DNA of 64,000 bases, taken from Planctomycetota bacterium. GTDB lineage: Bacteria > Planctomycetota > Phycisphaerae > Phycisphaerales > SM1A02. This document shows, one piece after another, positions 35,474 to 44,669 of this stretch (positions are counted from its first letter, which is position 1; each line of letters starts with the position of its first letter). The notes beneath the pieces were generated by a model. That model worked only from the letters and a program-made list of their open reading frames with translations. It was not told the DNA's origin and searched no databases. The stretch covers positions 81,819-145,818 of the forward strand of contig VGYB01000002.1 in assembly GCA_016873115.1 (NCBI GenBank). Direction: 5' to 3'. The translations under genes were made by a program, and so were the position numbers.

Positions 35474-35995
35474 ATGAGCACCTCGAGTCCCTCATCGCCG
35501 CGGTCCCCGCATCGATCCCTCGTGATGGTTCTTCTTGCCTGTGCCGCAGGGGCCGTTGGCACAGCCGTGTTCCAGTCCCTTGATGCCTCCGAAGCCGTCG
35601 CCAACAACCTCGCGGATGCCCCCGACCGCTGGCACTTCGCGAGGGGCCGGGAAGTGTGGACGCTCGCTGGTGCCGGCAATGCGTGCGAAGGCCGGACCTT
35701 CGAGTCTCCGGGCGGTCGCTCGTCGTATGGCAGCGATGACCAGGGACGCTTCATCTGCCGGGGCAGCATCGGCCCGCTGTCGGCACCGAAGGCGTCGTGG
35801 GAGCAGGAGTTCCCATCGATGGCTGCGGCGGGGGCGTTCTGGCAGGAGAAGGTCGACGAGATCTGGTACGAAGTCGGCGGCGAGGGTTGGCATGTCTTCC
35901 AGGTGGACACCGTGCGCGGAAGCACCGACCCCGATGGACGCTGCGGCGGCGTACCGACCAAGGAGTTCACCTACTTCCTGCGCAAGGGGGAGTGA
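35474..35995 (+). CDS. Small N-terminally anchored protein of unknown function
   Basis: I do not recognise the family. The 173-aa product has a Ser/Pro/Arg-rich start, one hydrophobic helix (LVMVLLACAAGAVGTAVF, about 16-34) acting as signal anchor or uncleaved signal, and a soluble domain of about 130 residues rich in Trp, Gly and charged residues (DRWHFARGREVWTLAG, then EIWYEVGGEGWHVFQVD). Two Cys near residues 71 and 96 and one near 156 could form disulfides outside the cytoplasm. It is divergent from the FlgI-like gene with a 91-base shared upstream region and ends 26 bases before tRNA-Val(UAC). Confidence 0.6.
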   Translation: MSTSSPSSPRSPHRSLVMVLLACAAGAVGTAVFQSLDASEAVANNLADAPDRWHFARGREVWTLAGAGNACEGRTFESPGGRSSYGSDDQGRFICRGSIGPLSAPKASWEQEFPSMAAAGAFWQEKVDEIWYEVGGEGWHVFQVDTVRGSTDPDGRCGGVPTKEFTYFLRKGE

Positions 35996-36021
35996 GGCGG
36001 CCGCGATAGACTCGGCGCGTC

Positions 36022-36095
36022 GGGCGCTTAGCTCAGTTGGTTAGAGCACCGCTATTACACAGCGGGGGTCACAGGTTCGAGTCCTGTAGCGCTCA
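36022..36095 (+). tRNA. tRNA-Val(UAC)
   Basis: A 74-nt cloverleaf can be folded by hand. The acceptor is GGGCGCT/AGCGCTC with one G-U pair and discriminator A. The D arm is GCTC/GAGC. The anticodon stem CCGCT/AGCGG closes the loop ATTACAC (anticodon UAC). The T arm is ACAGG/CCTGT around TTCGAGT. CCA is not encoded. Its last 19 bases are the first part of a 94-bp tandem repeat. Confidence 0.96.
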
Positions 36096-36274
36096 CTGCG
36101 TGAGCTCTTGGATGCGGCAGGGCCGCATCCGCGCGGCTTCGCCGCGCTCAGTCCATCGCGCCTCACGGCGTCGAGTCCTGTAGCGCTCACTGCGTGAGCT
36201 CTTGGATGCGGCAGGGCCGCATCCGCGCGGCTTCGCCGCGCTCAGTCCATCGCGCCTCACGGCGTCGAGTCCTG
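36077..36274 (+). repeat. 94-bp tandem repeat (2.1 copies) rooted in the tRNA-Val 3' end
   Basis: Two identical 94-bp units occupy 36077-36170 and 36171-36264, followed by a 10-base partial third copy (36265-36274). Each unit begins with the last 19 bases of tRNA-Val (TCGAGTCCTGTAGCGCTCA), so the tRNA 3' end is duplicated once intact downstream. Within each unit four hairpins can be drawn; in unit one they are 36091-36105 (6 bp), 36111-36129 (8 bp, loop AGG), 36131-36147 (7 bp, loop TTC) and 36159-36170 (4 bp). The array fills the gap between the tRNA and the convergent sulfatase-modifying-factor-like gene. It may act as a terminator array or be the scar of an element that used the tRNA end as target; identity of the copies suggests a recent duplication. 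Confidence 0.93.
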
Positions 36275-36277
36275 GAG

Positions 36278-37375
36278 TCAATTGTCGTTCGGCCGAGTCA
36301 CCCGGAAGCCGATCATGCCGTGGGCGAAACCGGTGGGGGCTTCTCCACGCGCCGAGATCCTGCACGAGTCGGCGTCGTAGCCGCAACCACCACCACGGAT
36401 CGGTCGATAGCTGCCGGTCGCCGGACCCATGGGGTCCATGACGGGGCTGTAGGAGTAGTAGTCCGCCGCGTAGCGATCACGGACCCACTCCCAGACATTG
36501 CCCGTCATGTCATGCAGACCGAAGCCATTCGCGAGCTTGAGGCCGCCGACCTGCGTTCCGTACACCGGATCACCCGGGGCCATGCCGTACCACGCGATGC
36601 TCGGAAGGATCGAAGGATCGTCGGAACCACCCGGTTGCGATGCGGTCCCGTGATAGGTGGTCGTCGTCCCCGCACGCGCGGCGTACTCCCACTGTGCCTC
36701 GGTCGGCAAGGTCATTCCGGTGATCGACAGGAAGGACTGGATGTTGTTCCATGACACCCAGTCGACCGGACGATCCATCGAGCCGGGAAACTGTGGCGGC
36801 TGGAAGTAACTCGGGTTGTAGTTCATCTGGGCCACCCATTGCGCTTGGGTGACCTCGTAGCGACCGATGTACAAGCTGCTGCTGAGGGTCACCGGGTGAA
36901 GCGGATACTCATCCGCATAGCACCCGGTCTCGGTGGGGCAACCCATCTGGAAGGAGCCTCCCGGGACGAGGATCATCTCCATCCCGGTCAGGTTGTCGCG
37001 AACCCGCCACGCCGAGCCTGTGGCGATGATGGCTTGACGAATGCCAGCGTCGTAGATGACCGCCGGATCGGGCAGCGCCTCGATCAACGATCCCCACGCC
37101 GGCACCGACACGCACGGTCCCCATGCACTGAGCAGGATGCCAAGATCGGCACCACCCACCTCTCCGTCCTGATTGAGGTCCGCGATGCCACCACTCGCGC
37201 CCCAGAAGGACAGCAGGATTCCCAGATCGGCGCCGTCGGTGGTGCCGTTGGCATCAAGGTCGCCCGGGCACCCCGCATGCACGGCTGGAACAGCCGAAAG
37301 CAACAGTGCAAGGCCGCACAGTCGAGCGAGAGCAGGCCTGCTGGAGGGCATCGATGAACAGTACACCATGGGCAT
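36278..37375 (-). CDS. Secreted formylglycine-generating-enzyme-like (SUMF1) protein with N-terminal dockerin-like repeats
   Basis: The 365-aa product has a Sec signal peptide ending at about VPAVHA/G. A pair of dockerin-like Ca-binding loops (DLDANGTTDGADLG and DLNQDGEVGGADLG) follows, placed at the N-terminus rather than the usual C-terminus. From about residue 125 it is a sulfatase-modifying-factor domain: MILVPGGSFQMG, YEVTQAQW, PVDWVSWNN, LPTEAQWEYAARAGT, GNVWEWVRDRY, RGGGCGYDADSCRISARG and a terminal GFRVTR. One Cys matches the distal catalytic Cys of the family; the proximal Cys is shifted by two positions, so oxidase activity is doubtful. The ATG at 37351 is an alternative start. The gene ends four bases from the 94-bp repeat. 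Confidence 0.85.
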   Translation of the reverse strand: MPMVYCSSMPSSRPALARLCGLALLLSAVPAVHAGCPGDLDANGTTDGADLGILLSFWGASGGIADLNQDGEVGGADLGILLSAWGPCVSVPAWGSLIEALPDPAVIYDAGIRQAIIATGSAWRVRDNLTGMEMILVPGGSFQMGCPTETGCYADEYPLHPVTLSSSLYIGRYEVTQAQWVAQMNYNPSYFQPPQFPGSMDRPVDWVSWNNIQSFLSITGMTLPTEAQWEYAARAGTTTTYHGTASQPGGSDDPSILPSIAWYGMAPGDPVYGTQVGGLKLANGFGLHDMTGNVWEWVRDRYAADYYSYSPVMDPMGPATGSYRPIRGGGCGYDADSCRISARGEAPTGFAHGMIGFRVTRPNDN

Positions 37376-37495
37376 GGCGATTCAATGGCCACGGTCGTTC
37401 TTCCTGGCCTCAAGGTCGTTGTTTGAAAGGAATTATGCCGCACCCCGGCACTCCGAGCAGCGCCTTGAGCGGCTGTGGGACGAACTCGCCAGGAC

Positions 37496-40400
37496 TCACA
37501 CGCTGGCGCGGAGCCGAGCCACCGTGGCCTCGAGCCACCAACCCTCTGGCCACGCATAGAAGCGGAACTTCTCCGCGATCCCCAACTCCTCGTTGTAGAG
37601 CATGGCGCGCTCGGGCCCGAGCCGCGATGCGGCAGGCGAGTCGACCATGGTGCTCGAGTCTGTGGCGCTCATCTGGAAGAGCACTCGGTTGTCGAATTCA
37701 CGCAAGCCGTTGCGATCGAGGACGCGCCCCATGTTCGTCGCGGTATCGACGGTGGCCAGCACATGCACGCCGACCGCCGGGCCCTCGCGGGCGAGCGCGA
37801 TGAAGAGCTTGTCCGGGGTCGGCGGGGCATCGCCGCCACCAAAGCCGTAGTCGTCCTCGTTCCGGCGCAACGCACGCATGCGGTGCAAGCCGTGCGCGAC
37901 GAGCAGAGTCGTCGCACCGTCGGCCGTGCCGGCCTCCTGTCGGCTCGCGACCACGGCGGCAAGCTCTTGCAGGCGATCGGGAAGCTCCTTTGGCGTCGCC
38001 GTCACGACCTCAAGCCCGATCGAACGACCGAGCGCTTCGAGCGCACCGAAGGAGGGATCGTCCGCCGTCGTCCCATCGAGGAGCACCACGCGCGCGCCTG
38101 GCGCCTGCGCAGCCAGCGACAGCAGAGTGCTGGCACAGATCGCCCGCGCTGCATCGTCGCGCTGACCGACCACGATGGTGTTGGCTCCCGAGATGCGACG
38201 CAGACGGATCGCGGTGGGATCCTTGATGGCGATCGCCTCGCCAAGCCACAGGCTCGGGGCCAGCGGGCTCGTGCCTGCGGGGGCGCGACCAGACAGCACA
38301 TCGTTCGCATCGAGCGACGCCGGGGCGTTGCCTTCGAAGACGATCGTCTGAAGCGCCCGCTTCGGCGGCTCTGCCTGGGCCTTGAGCTGCGCGAGGTTGA
38401 GCCACTGTTCGCGCACATGGTCGGGCAGCCACACGACCTGGAACGGGCTGTTGCCCTCGAGCAGGCCACCCGCATCGTTGTAGATCGCCTCGCCGGGCCG
38501 ACTGAGCAGGCGCGCCGCCAGGTTCTCGTCGGACAGGATCACTTGGCTGTCGGCCTCGGAGCACTGCAGCGCGATGCGCACGCCCATCTGGCCCATCGTC
38601 GTGCGCGCCAGGCTGAACGCGCCACTGAGGGTCTGCGACCCGAGCACGACATGCATGCCGAAGGCGCGACCTTGGCGCACCAGCCGATCGAGCAGGAGGT
38701 TGGCATCCTGCGCGATGCGGTCATCTTCGATGAAGAGCTCCTGGAACTCATCGATGATCAGCAGGACGCGGGGCAGCACGACGGGGTGCCCCGTGCGGCG
38801 GTACGCCGCCAGGTCCTGCACGCCGAGCTGACGATAGAGATCCCCGCGCCGCTTGAGCTCGCCATCGAGCCCTTGCAGCACGGAGATGCCGAACTCGCGA
38901 TCGCTCTCGACCGCCACGACACGCGCATGCGGCAGTCGGTGGGTGGCGTAGGTCTTGAACTCGACGCCCTTCTTGAAGTCGACCAGGTAGAACTCGACTT
39001 CGTCCGGGCTGTACCAGAGCGCCAGACTCGTGATCAGCGCATGCAAGAGCGTGCTCTTGCCGGAGCCCGTCTTGCCGGCAATGAGCGCGTGCTGGCTCGT
39101 CCCCACGCCGAGCGTCATCGTCTGCAATCGCGTCGCGCCGGTCCGGCCCAGCGGCACCTGCACGCTCGTCGCGGTCGAAGCCGACCAGAGCGCATCGGGC
39201 TTCGGGGCGATCATCTCGAACGGCACCTCGACCTTGCTGCCTTCCTTCGCCGCCTTGCCGATGCGCCGCAGGAGCGGGATCAGGCGTTCGGCAGCAGGGG
39301 GCAGCTCCGGCTCGAATGGAAGCCCTTGCATCCCGTGGCTCGCGACACTGAAGCGACCCTCGCGATGCTGCAGGCACAGGCTCCGCGAGCGCAACTCGGC
39401 CAGATCGATGCCCGGCACCCACTCGAGTCGCTCGTCGCGCAGGATCATGGTGTGCACACCGCACCGCGCACCGGAGTTCACGATGCCCGCGATCCGCTTT
39501 GCCGCCACTTCCGTCAGGTTCGCGGGGAAGTCGCAGAACACCAGCACGCGCAAGGGCTCGGCGATCTCGCCGGCCTGTCGGTTGTAGTCCTCGATGCTCT
39601 CGAACTCGTTGCGCAAGTACTTCTGGATGACCGTCTCCATGTGCTCCGACAGGTCAGTCAACTTCTGCTCGATGTGACGATGGTCGGTCCAGATCCGCTC
39701 GCCAATGAGTTGCTCATGCTCGTCGGCAAGGTGCATGAAGCTCGCGAAGCCCTCGCCCAGACCCACCGGGTCCACGATCGTGAAGCGCACCTTGCCCGGG
39801 GGCATGGCGGTCAGGACGCGGAGCATGGCTTGCTGGAGCATCGCCACGCCCTGCGCGCGGCCATCCTGCCCGCACTCAAGCAGGAGCGACGCATGCGATG
39901 GGAATCCCAACGCAACCGGCACACGCAGGGACGCCGGCAGGTCCACGGGCCACGCGAGCTCAGGGGCCGCCGGCAGGGCACCGGGGATCGTGGCAAGATC
40001 GAGCGTGCAGTGCCCAAGGCGTGCCGCGGGGCCGGGCTGGCGGGCGGGACTCCATGATCCCGCATCGATCGAACTCCACTCGGGAAAGAGGGCGGCATCC
40101 GCGGTACACAGCGAACGGAGGATCTCGGCAGCCTCGTCGCGCGCTGCACACCATGCAGCGCGCTCAGACTCGCACGCCGCATTCCAGGTCGCCTCGGCGG
40201 CGAGCACCTCGGCACGGGCCCGGTCATCGATCGACGCCACGCTCGACTCGAGCGTCCGGTCTGCACGGGCCACGCGGACCTCACGGGTCACCTGGGCATC
40301 ATGGAGATTGGCAGCGAGACGCGCCGCGATCTCGGTGCGCTGGGCGGGCACCGTCTGCTCGATGGCGGCGAGCTTCTCGCCGCGACGGACATCGAGATCG

Positions 40401-41374
40401 CTCAGCATCGGGCCGTACTTCATGTTGGCGTCGGCCAGCGACTGATCACGCTGTTCGGTCACGATCACTTCCTTCTGACGACGGACGCCGTCGGCGCCAT
40501 CAATCGCCGACTTCATGGCGGCGTGTGCGATCGCGCTGGCCTGGAGCGATGGTGCGAGCGCTGCATGGAGCTTCTTTCGGCCCATGAGGTAGGCCGCGAT
40601 CGCCACGACCAACATGAGTGCAGTGCCCACGCCAAAGCCGTACACCGCGTCCTCCAGGCGACCAGGCAAACCGCCCGCGCCGTCATCGATGAGTGCGGCG
40701 ACACCTGCACCGATGGTTGCAAACAGGAACCACGGGGCCAGCAGGATCGGCCCGCGGAAGAGCCCAGGCAGCCAGAGCCGACCGAGCTGCACATTCAGGC
40801 CGCGTACCACCTCGGTCTGCTGCTGGATCGCCGCTTCGGGTTGCGCACCGGCCTGCGCCCTGACCGCATCGTCGAGCCCGGGCTCGTCCGGCATGCGCAT
40901 GCGACAACGCGCCACGAAGGCCTTCGCCTGCGCCATCAGGTCCTCGAGCTCAGCCACGCGCGCCTGCAGGTGTGCGCGATAGGCCTCAAGGTCGCGACCC
41001 GGGATGCGGATCGCCTCCTCATGGATGGCCTCGGCCTGCCAGACGGCATGATCGAGGTCATGCTTGATCTTGCGGCGTCGCGACTCGACAGCGTCCTCGA
41101 GCCGCCGTCGGCTCGTCTCGTCCCACACCGCAAGCTCGCGTCGGAGCTGGGCCTCTCGCGACTCGGCAGAAGCCACCGCAGCCTCCGCGTCCCTGGCCGC
41201 AGCGGCAACTTCATGCGCGTGGTCTGCCCGCGCCTTGGCGAGCTCGGACTGCCGACGGCGCCCCACGGTCACTCGAAGCGCATCGCGTACGGCCGTGGCC
41301 TGCGCGGTGGCGGCCTCCCGTCGAGGTGCGGCGGTCGTCAGCAGCGCCCATGCGGCACCGACCGACTCGGTCAT
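37496..41374 (-). CDS. Membrane-anchored FtsK/SpoIIIE-type ATPase, EssC/EccC-like
   Basis: The 1292-aa protein is the motor of a type VII-secretion-like cassette. Architecture from sequence: an N-terminal coiled coil (about 20-190), a two-helix membrane hairpin (about 208-230 and 245-265), and a second coiled coil (about 275-430). Three RecA-like modules follow. Module 1 (about 450-690) lacks a Walker A lysine. Module 2 (about 690-960) is intact, with GKTGSGKST near 765, LVDFKKGVEFKTYA, Walker B LLIIDEFQEL near 873 and an FtsK-like ALQCSEADSQVIL. Module 3 (about 1010-1290) is degenerate (VVGQRDDAARA). Three tandem modules behind two membrane helices recall EccC/EssC; FtsK and SpoIIIE have one module, and no gamma DNA-binding domain is seen. 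The start at 41374 follows the 71-aa W-x-D gene by 52 bases. Confidence 0.85.
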   Translation of the reverse strand: MTESVGAAWALLTTAAPRREAATAQATAVRDALRVTVGRRRQSELAKARADHAHEVAAAARDAEAAVASAESREAQLRRELAVWDETSRRRLEDAVESRRRKIKHDLDHAVWQAEAIHEEAIRIPGRDLEAYRAHLQARVAELEDLMAQAKAFVARCRMRMPDEPGLDDAVRAQAGAQPEAAIQQQTEVVRGLNVQLGRLWLPGLFRGPILLAPWFLFATIGAGVAALIDDGAGGLPGRLEDAVYGFGVGTALMLVVAIAAYLMGRKKLHAALAPSLQASAIAHAAMKSAIDGADGVRRQKEVIVTEQRDQSLADANMKYGPMLSDLDVRRGEKLAAIEQTVPAQRTEIAARLAANLHDAQVTREVRVARADRTLESSVASIDDRARAEVLAAEATWNAACESERAAWCAARDEAAEILRSLCTADAALFPEWSSIDAGSWSPARQPGPAARLGHCTLDLATIPGALPAAPELAWPVDLPASLRVPVALGFPSHASLLLECGQDGRAQGVAMLQQAMLRVLTAMPPGKVRFTIVDPVGLGEGFASFMHLADEHEQLIGERIWTDHRHIEQKLTDLSEHMETVIQKYLRNEFESIEDYNRQAGEIAEPLRVLVFCDFPANLTEVAAKRIAGIVNSGARCGVHTMILRDERLEWVPGIDLAELRSRSLCLQHREGRFSVASHGMQGLPFEPELPPAAERLIPLLRRIGKAAKEGSKVEVPFEMIAPKPDALWSASTATSVQVPLGRTGATRLQTMTLGVGTSQHALIAGKTGSGKSTLLHALITSLALWYSPDEVEFYLVDFKKGVEFKTYATHRLPHARVVAVESDREFGISVLQGLDGELKRRGDLYRQLGVQDLAAYRRTGHPVVLPRVLLIIDEFQELFIEDDRIAQDANLLLDRLVRQGRAFGMHVVLGSQTLSGAFSLARTTMGQMGVRIALQCSEADSQVILSDENLAARLLSRPGEAIYNDAGGLLEGNSPFQVVWLPDHVREQWLNLAQLKAQAEPPKRALQTIVFEGNAPASLDANDVLSGRAPAGTSPLAPSLWLGEAIAIKDPTAIRLRRISGANTIVVGQRDDAARAICASTLLSLAAQAPGARVVLLDGTTADDPSFGALEALGRSIGLEVVTATPKELPDRLQELAAVVASRQEAGTADGATTLLVAHGLHRMRALRRNEDDYGFGGGDAPPTPDKLFIALAREGPAVGVHVLATVDTATNMGRVLDRNGLREFDNRVLFQMSATDSSTMVDSPAASRLGPERAMLYNEELGIAEKFRFYAWPEGWWLEATVARLRASV

Positions 41375-41426
41375 CGAGGGCGTTCTGCTCTGGATGAAAT
41401 CGGGCGGCACGCCGCGAGTGTACGGG

Positions 41427-41642
41427 CTACTCACTGCACTCACGGCGCATGCGATGAAGTGTTTCCTGCATCTTCTCCAGCGCCAGGATCGCCATGCGGG
41501 CTCGATCCTCGAGCGAGTCAACCACATTGGTCTCGAGCGACCGGCTCACCGAGTCGTTCCACTCCTCCCGCGTGCGCGACCACTTGGTACGCACCTCCTT
41601 CACGGCGATCTGGATCGTGGCCTTGCTCCCTTGCACACTCAT
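41427..41642 (-). CDS. 71-aa helical W-x-D protein, second WXG100-like candidate
   Basis: Small protein of unknown function predicted to be almost wholly helical, with no signal peptide. The centre reads TREEWNDSVSRSLE, giving Trp28-Asn-Asp30 and a hydrophobic residue eight positions after the Trp. The neighbouring 90-aa WXG100-like protein has Trp43-Arg-Asp45 and Phe51 with exactly the same spacing, so the two may be distant members of one family and could form a heterodimer, like EsxA/EsxB. It is shorter than typical WXG100 proteins (about 100 aa). The ATG at 41642 overlaps the stop of the coiled-coil gene as ATGA, and the ATPase gene follows 52 bases later. The pairing is my inference. Confidence 0.7.
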   Translation of the reverse strand: MSVQGSKATIQIAVKEVRTKWSRTREEWNDSVSRSLETNVVDSLEDRARMAILALEKMQETLHRMRRECSE

Positions 41643-42322
41643 GCGTCAGCTCCATCGGCGGAGGCATCGCCGCCCTCGGACGCCGCATCCCCGGCCGGGG
41701 TGCCTGATTCTTCGACGCCAGCACCGCCCGGGCCGTCAGCCGTGTCCACGGCCATCCCAACGACCGAGTCTCCCGATCCCGTACGGCGTGTGCTTTCGGC
41801 CGACTCCTGCAGGGCCTTCAGCATCGACTGCAGCTCGACCGGCTCCGGTGCGGCGTAGCGTGCCAGTGCCTCGGTCATTCGATTCATGAGCGCCACAGCC
41901 ATGGGCAGGTCCCGTTCGACGACCGTCTGCATCGCCGACATCGCGCCCTTGAACAGGATCACCTCACGCTGGAAGGTGGTCGCCCATCGCTTGCACGCCT
42001 TGGCCTTGGCCTCGGCTTCCGCCAAGCGGGCCTGAGCACGCTGGAGCGCCTTCTTCTCGTCGACGACGCTGGGCTTGGAATCCTTCGCACTGACGGTGAC
42101 CTGCTTGCGATAGAGCGCGCTCTTGCAGACGGTGACTTCCTCGGCACGCACCGTGAGTTGGCGCTTCCAGTATGCCGGAGCCTCGCGCTCGATCCAGAGC
42201 TGGGCTCGATCGATGTCGCTGTCGGCTTCGGCAAGCGCCCGGGCAAGGTCATCCCGCGCCGTGGCGACCGTCGCCTTGAAGCGGGTGATCGCATCGATGG
42301 ACTTGACGTTGGCGCCGTCCAT
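41639..42322 (-). CDS. Coiled-coil protein of the type VII-like cassette
   Basis: The 227-aa product is not recognised as a named family. Residues 1-175 are alpha-helical with long heptad stretches (KKALQRAQARLAEAEAKAKA near 85-115), a Trp-containing helix (ARLWIEREAPAYW type, about 40-52) and a second helical pair ending near EALARYAAPEPVELQSML. The last 50 residues are low-complexity and acidic (Gly, Ala, Asp, Ser, Glu). There is no signal peptide or membrane segment. It lies between the two small W-x-D genes, six bases after the first and overlapping the second by four, so it is part of one transcript. A chaperone, adaptor or LXG-like substrate role are all possible; none can be shown. Confidence 0.72.
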   Translation of the reverse strand: MDGANVKSIDAITRFKATVATARDDLARALAEADSDIDRAQLWIEREAPAYWKRQLTVRAEEVTVCKSALYRKQVTVSAKDSKPSVVDEKKALQRAQARLAEAEAKAKACKRWATTFQREVILFKGAMSAMQTVVERDLPMAVALMNRMTEALARYAAPEPVELQSMLKALQESAESTRRTGSGDSVVGMAVDTADGPGGAGVEESGTPAGDAASEGGDASADGADA

Positions 42323-42328
42323 CGCCGC

Positions 42329-42601
42329 TCAGCGCTGCTGCAGGTACTCGTCGATCCGGTCGGCCTTGCGCATGAGGAACGGCACATGGATCTCGCTCGC
42401 CTTGAGGAACTTCTGCAGGACCTTCACGGTCTGCTCGAACTCCTCCTGGAACTTCTGCTGCTCCTGGTCGCGCCAGGTCTGCTGCAGCGTTCCCATGCGT
42501 GCGCCGAGCGTACCGATGCCGGCATGGAGCTCGCCGTTGAACTTCTTGAGGTCGTGGGCGAAACGGCGGAGTTCCTGCGGATCGACGACAGCCTTGGCCA
42601 T
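42329..42601 (-). CDS. WXG100-like (ESAT-6-type) helical hairpin protein
   Basis: The 90-aa protein has the size and pattern of the WXG100 superfamily: two amphipathic helices joined by a turn at TWRDQEQQKFQEEFEQ, where Trp43-Arg-Asp45 takes the place of Trp-x-Gly. The helix after the turn carries Phe51 and Phe55, at positions typically occupied by aromatic residues in the family. In Actinobacteria and Firmicutes these proteins are dimeric substrates of type VII secretion and need the FtsK/SpoIIIE-type EccC/EssC motor, which is encoded three genes downstream here. The usual C-terminal YxxxD/E export motif is missing; the protein ends EYLQQR. AGGA lies seven bases before the ATG at 42601. rpoD ends 115 bases upstream; the W-R-D form makes family membership likely but not proven. 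Confidence 0.75.
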   Translation of the reverse strand: MAKAVVDPQELRRFAHDLKKFNGELHAGIGTLGARMGTLQQTWRDQEQQKFQEEFEQTVKVLQKFLKASEIHVPFLMRKADRIDEYLQQR

Positions 42602-42716
42602 GGCGGCATCCTATCGACGCCAGTGATCCGAACAGCGGTCCATTCGAGGGATCCGGACACCAATCCTGATCCACACCGCCACGACGGTCAGGTCCATCGG
42701 GCCAATGGCCGCCGGT

Positions 42717-44549
<1,833 letters not shown>

Positions 44550-44573
44550 GGTTCATGCTCCAGTCGACTGGCA

Positions 44574-44625
44574 CCGCCGGTGTCCGGCGGCTTGGGGGGT
44601 TCTGCTGGGCCCGGGCATCCGGGCC
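44574..44625 (-). promoter_or_regulatory. Two hairpins in the dnaG-rpoD spacer
   Basis: The 120-base gap between dnaG and rpoD contains two perfect 7-bp stem-loops: 44608-44614 with 44619-44625 (loop of four), and 44574-44580 with 44584-44590 (loop TGT). They may act as processing sites or partial terminators that set dnaG and rpoD levels independently, as known in the enterobacterial rpsU-dnaG-rpoD operon. The role here is inferred. Confidence 0.55.
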
Positions 44626-44669
44626 ACATGGGGTGTTCGTTCGATGCGCCACGCGCACGGGGAGATCCT

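Noticed and set aside
36077..36274. CRISPR-like array
   Set aside because: The two 94-bp units are contiguous and wholly identical with no variable spacers.
37475..40057. 860-aa plus-strand frame
   Set aside because: Antisense to the FtsK/EssC-like ATPase gene, which has clear Walker motifs on the other strand. The plus frame is Arg/His/Gln-rich and has no recognisable motif.
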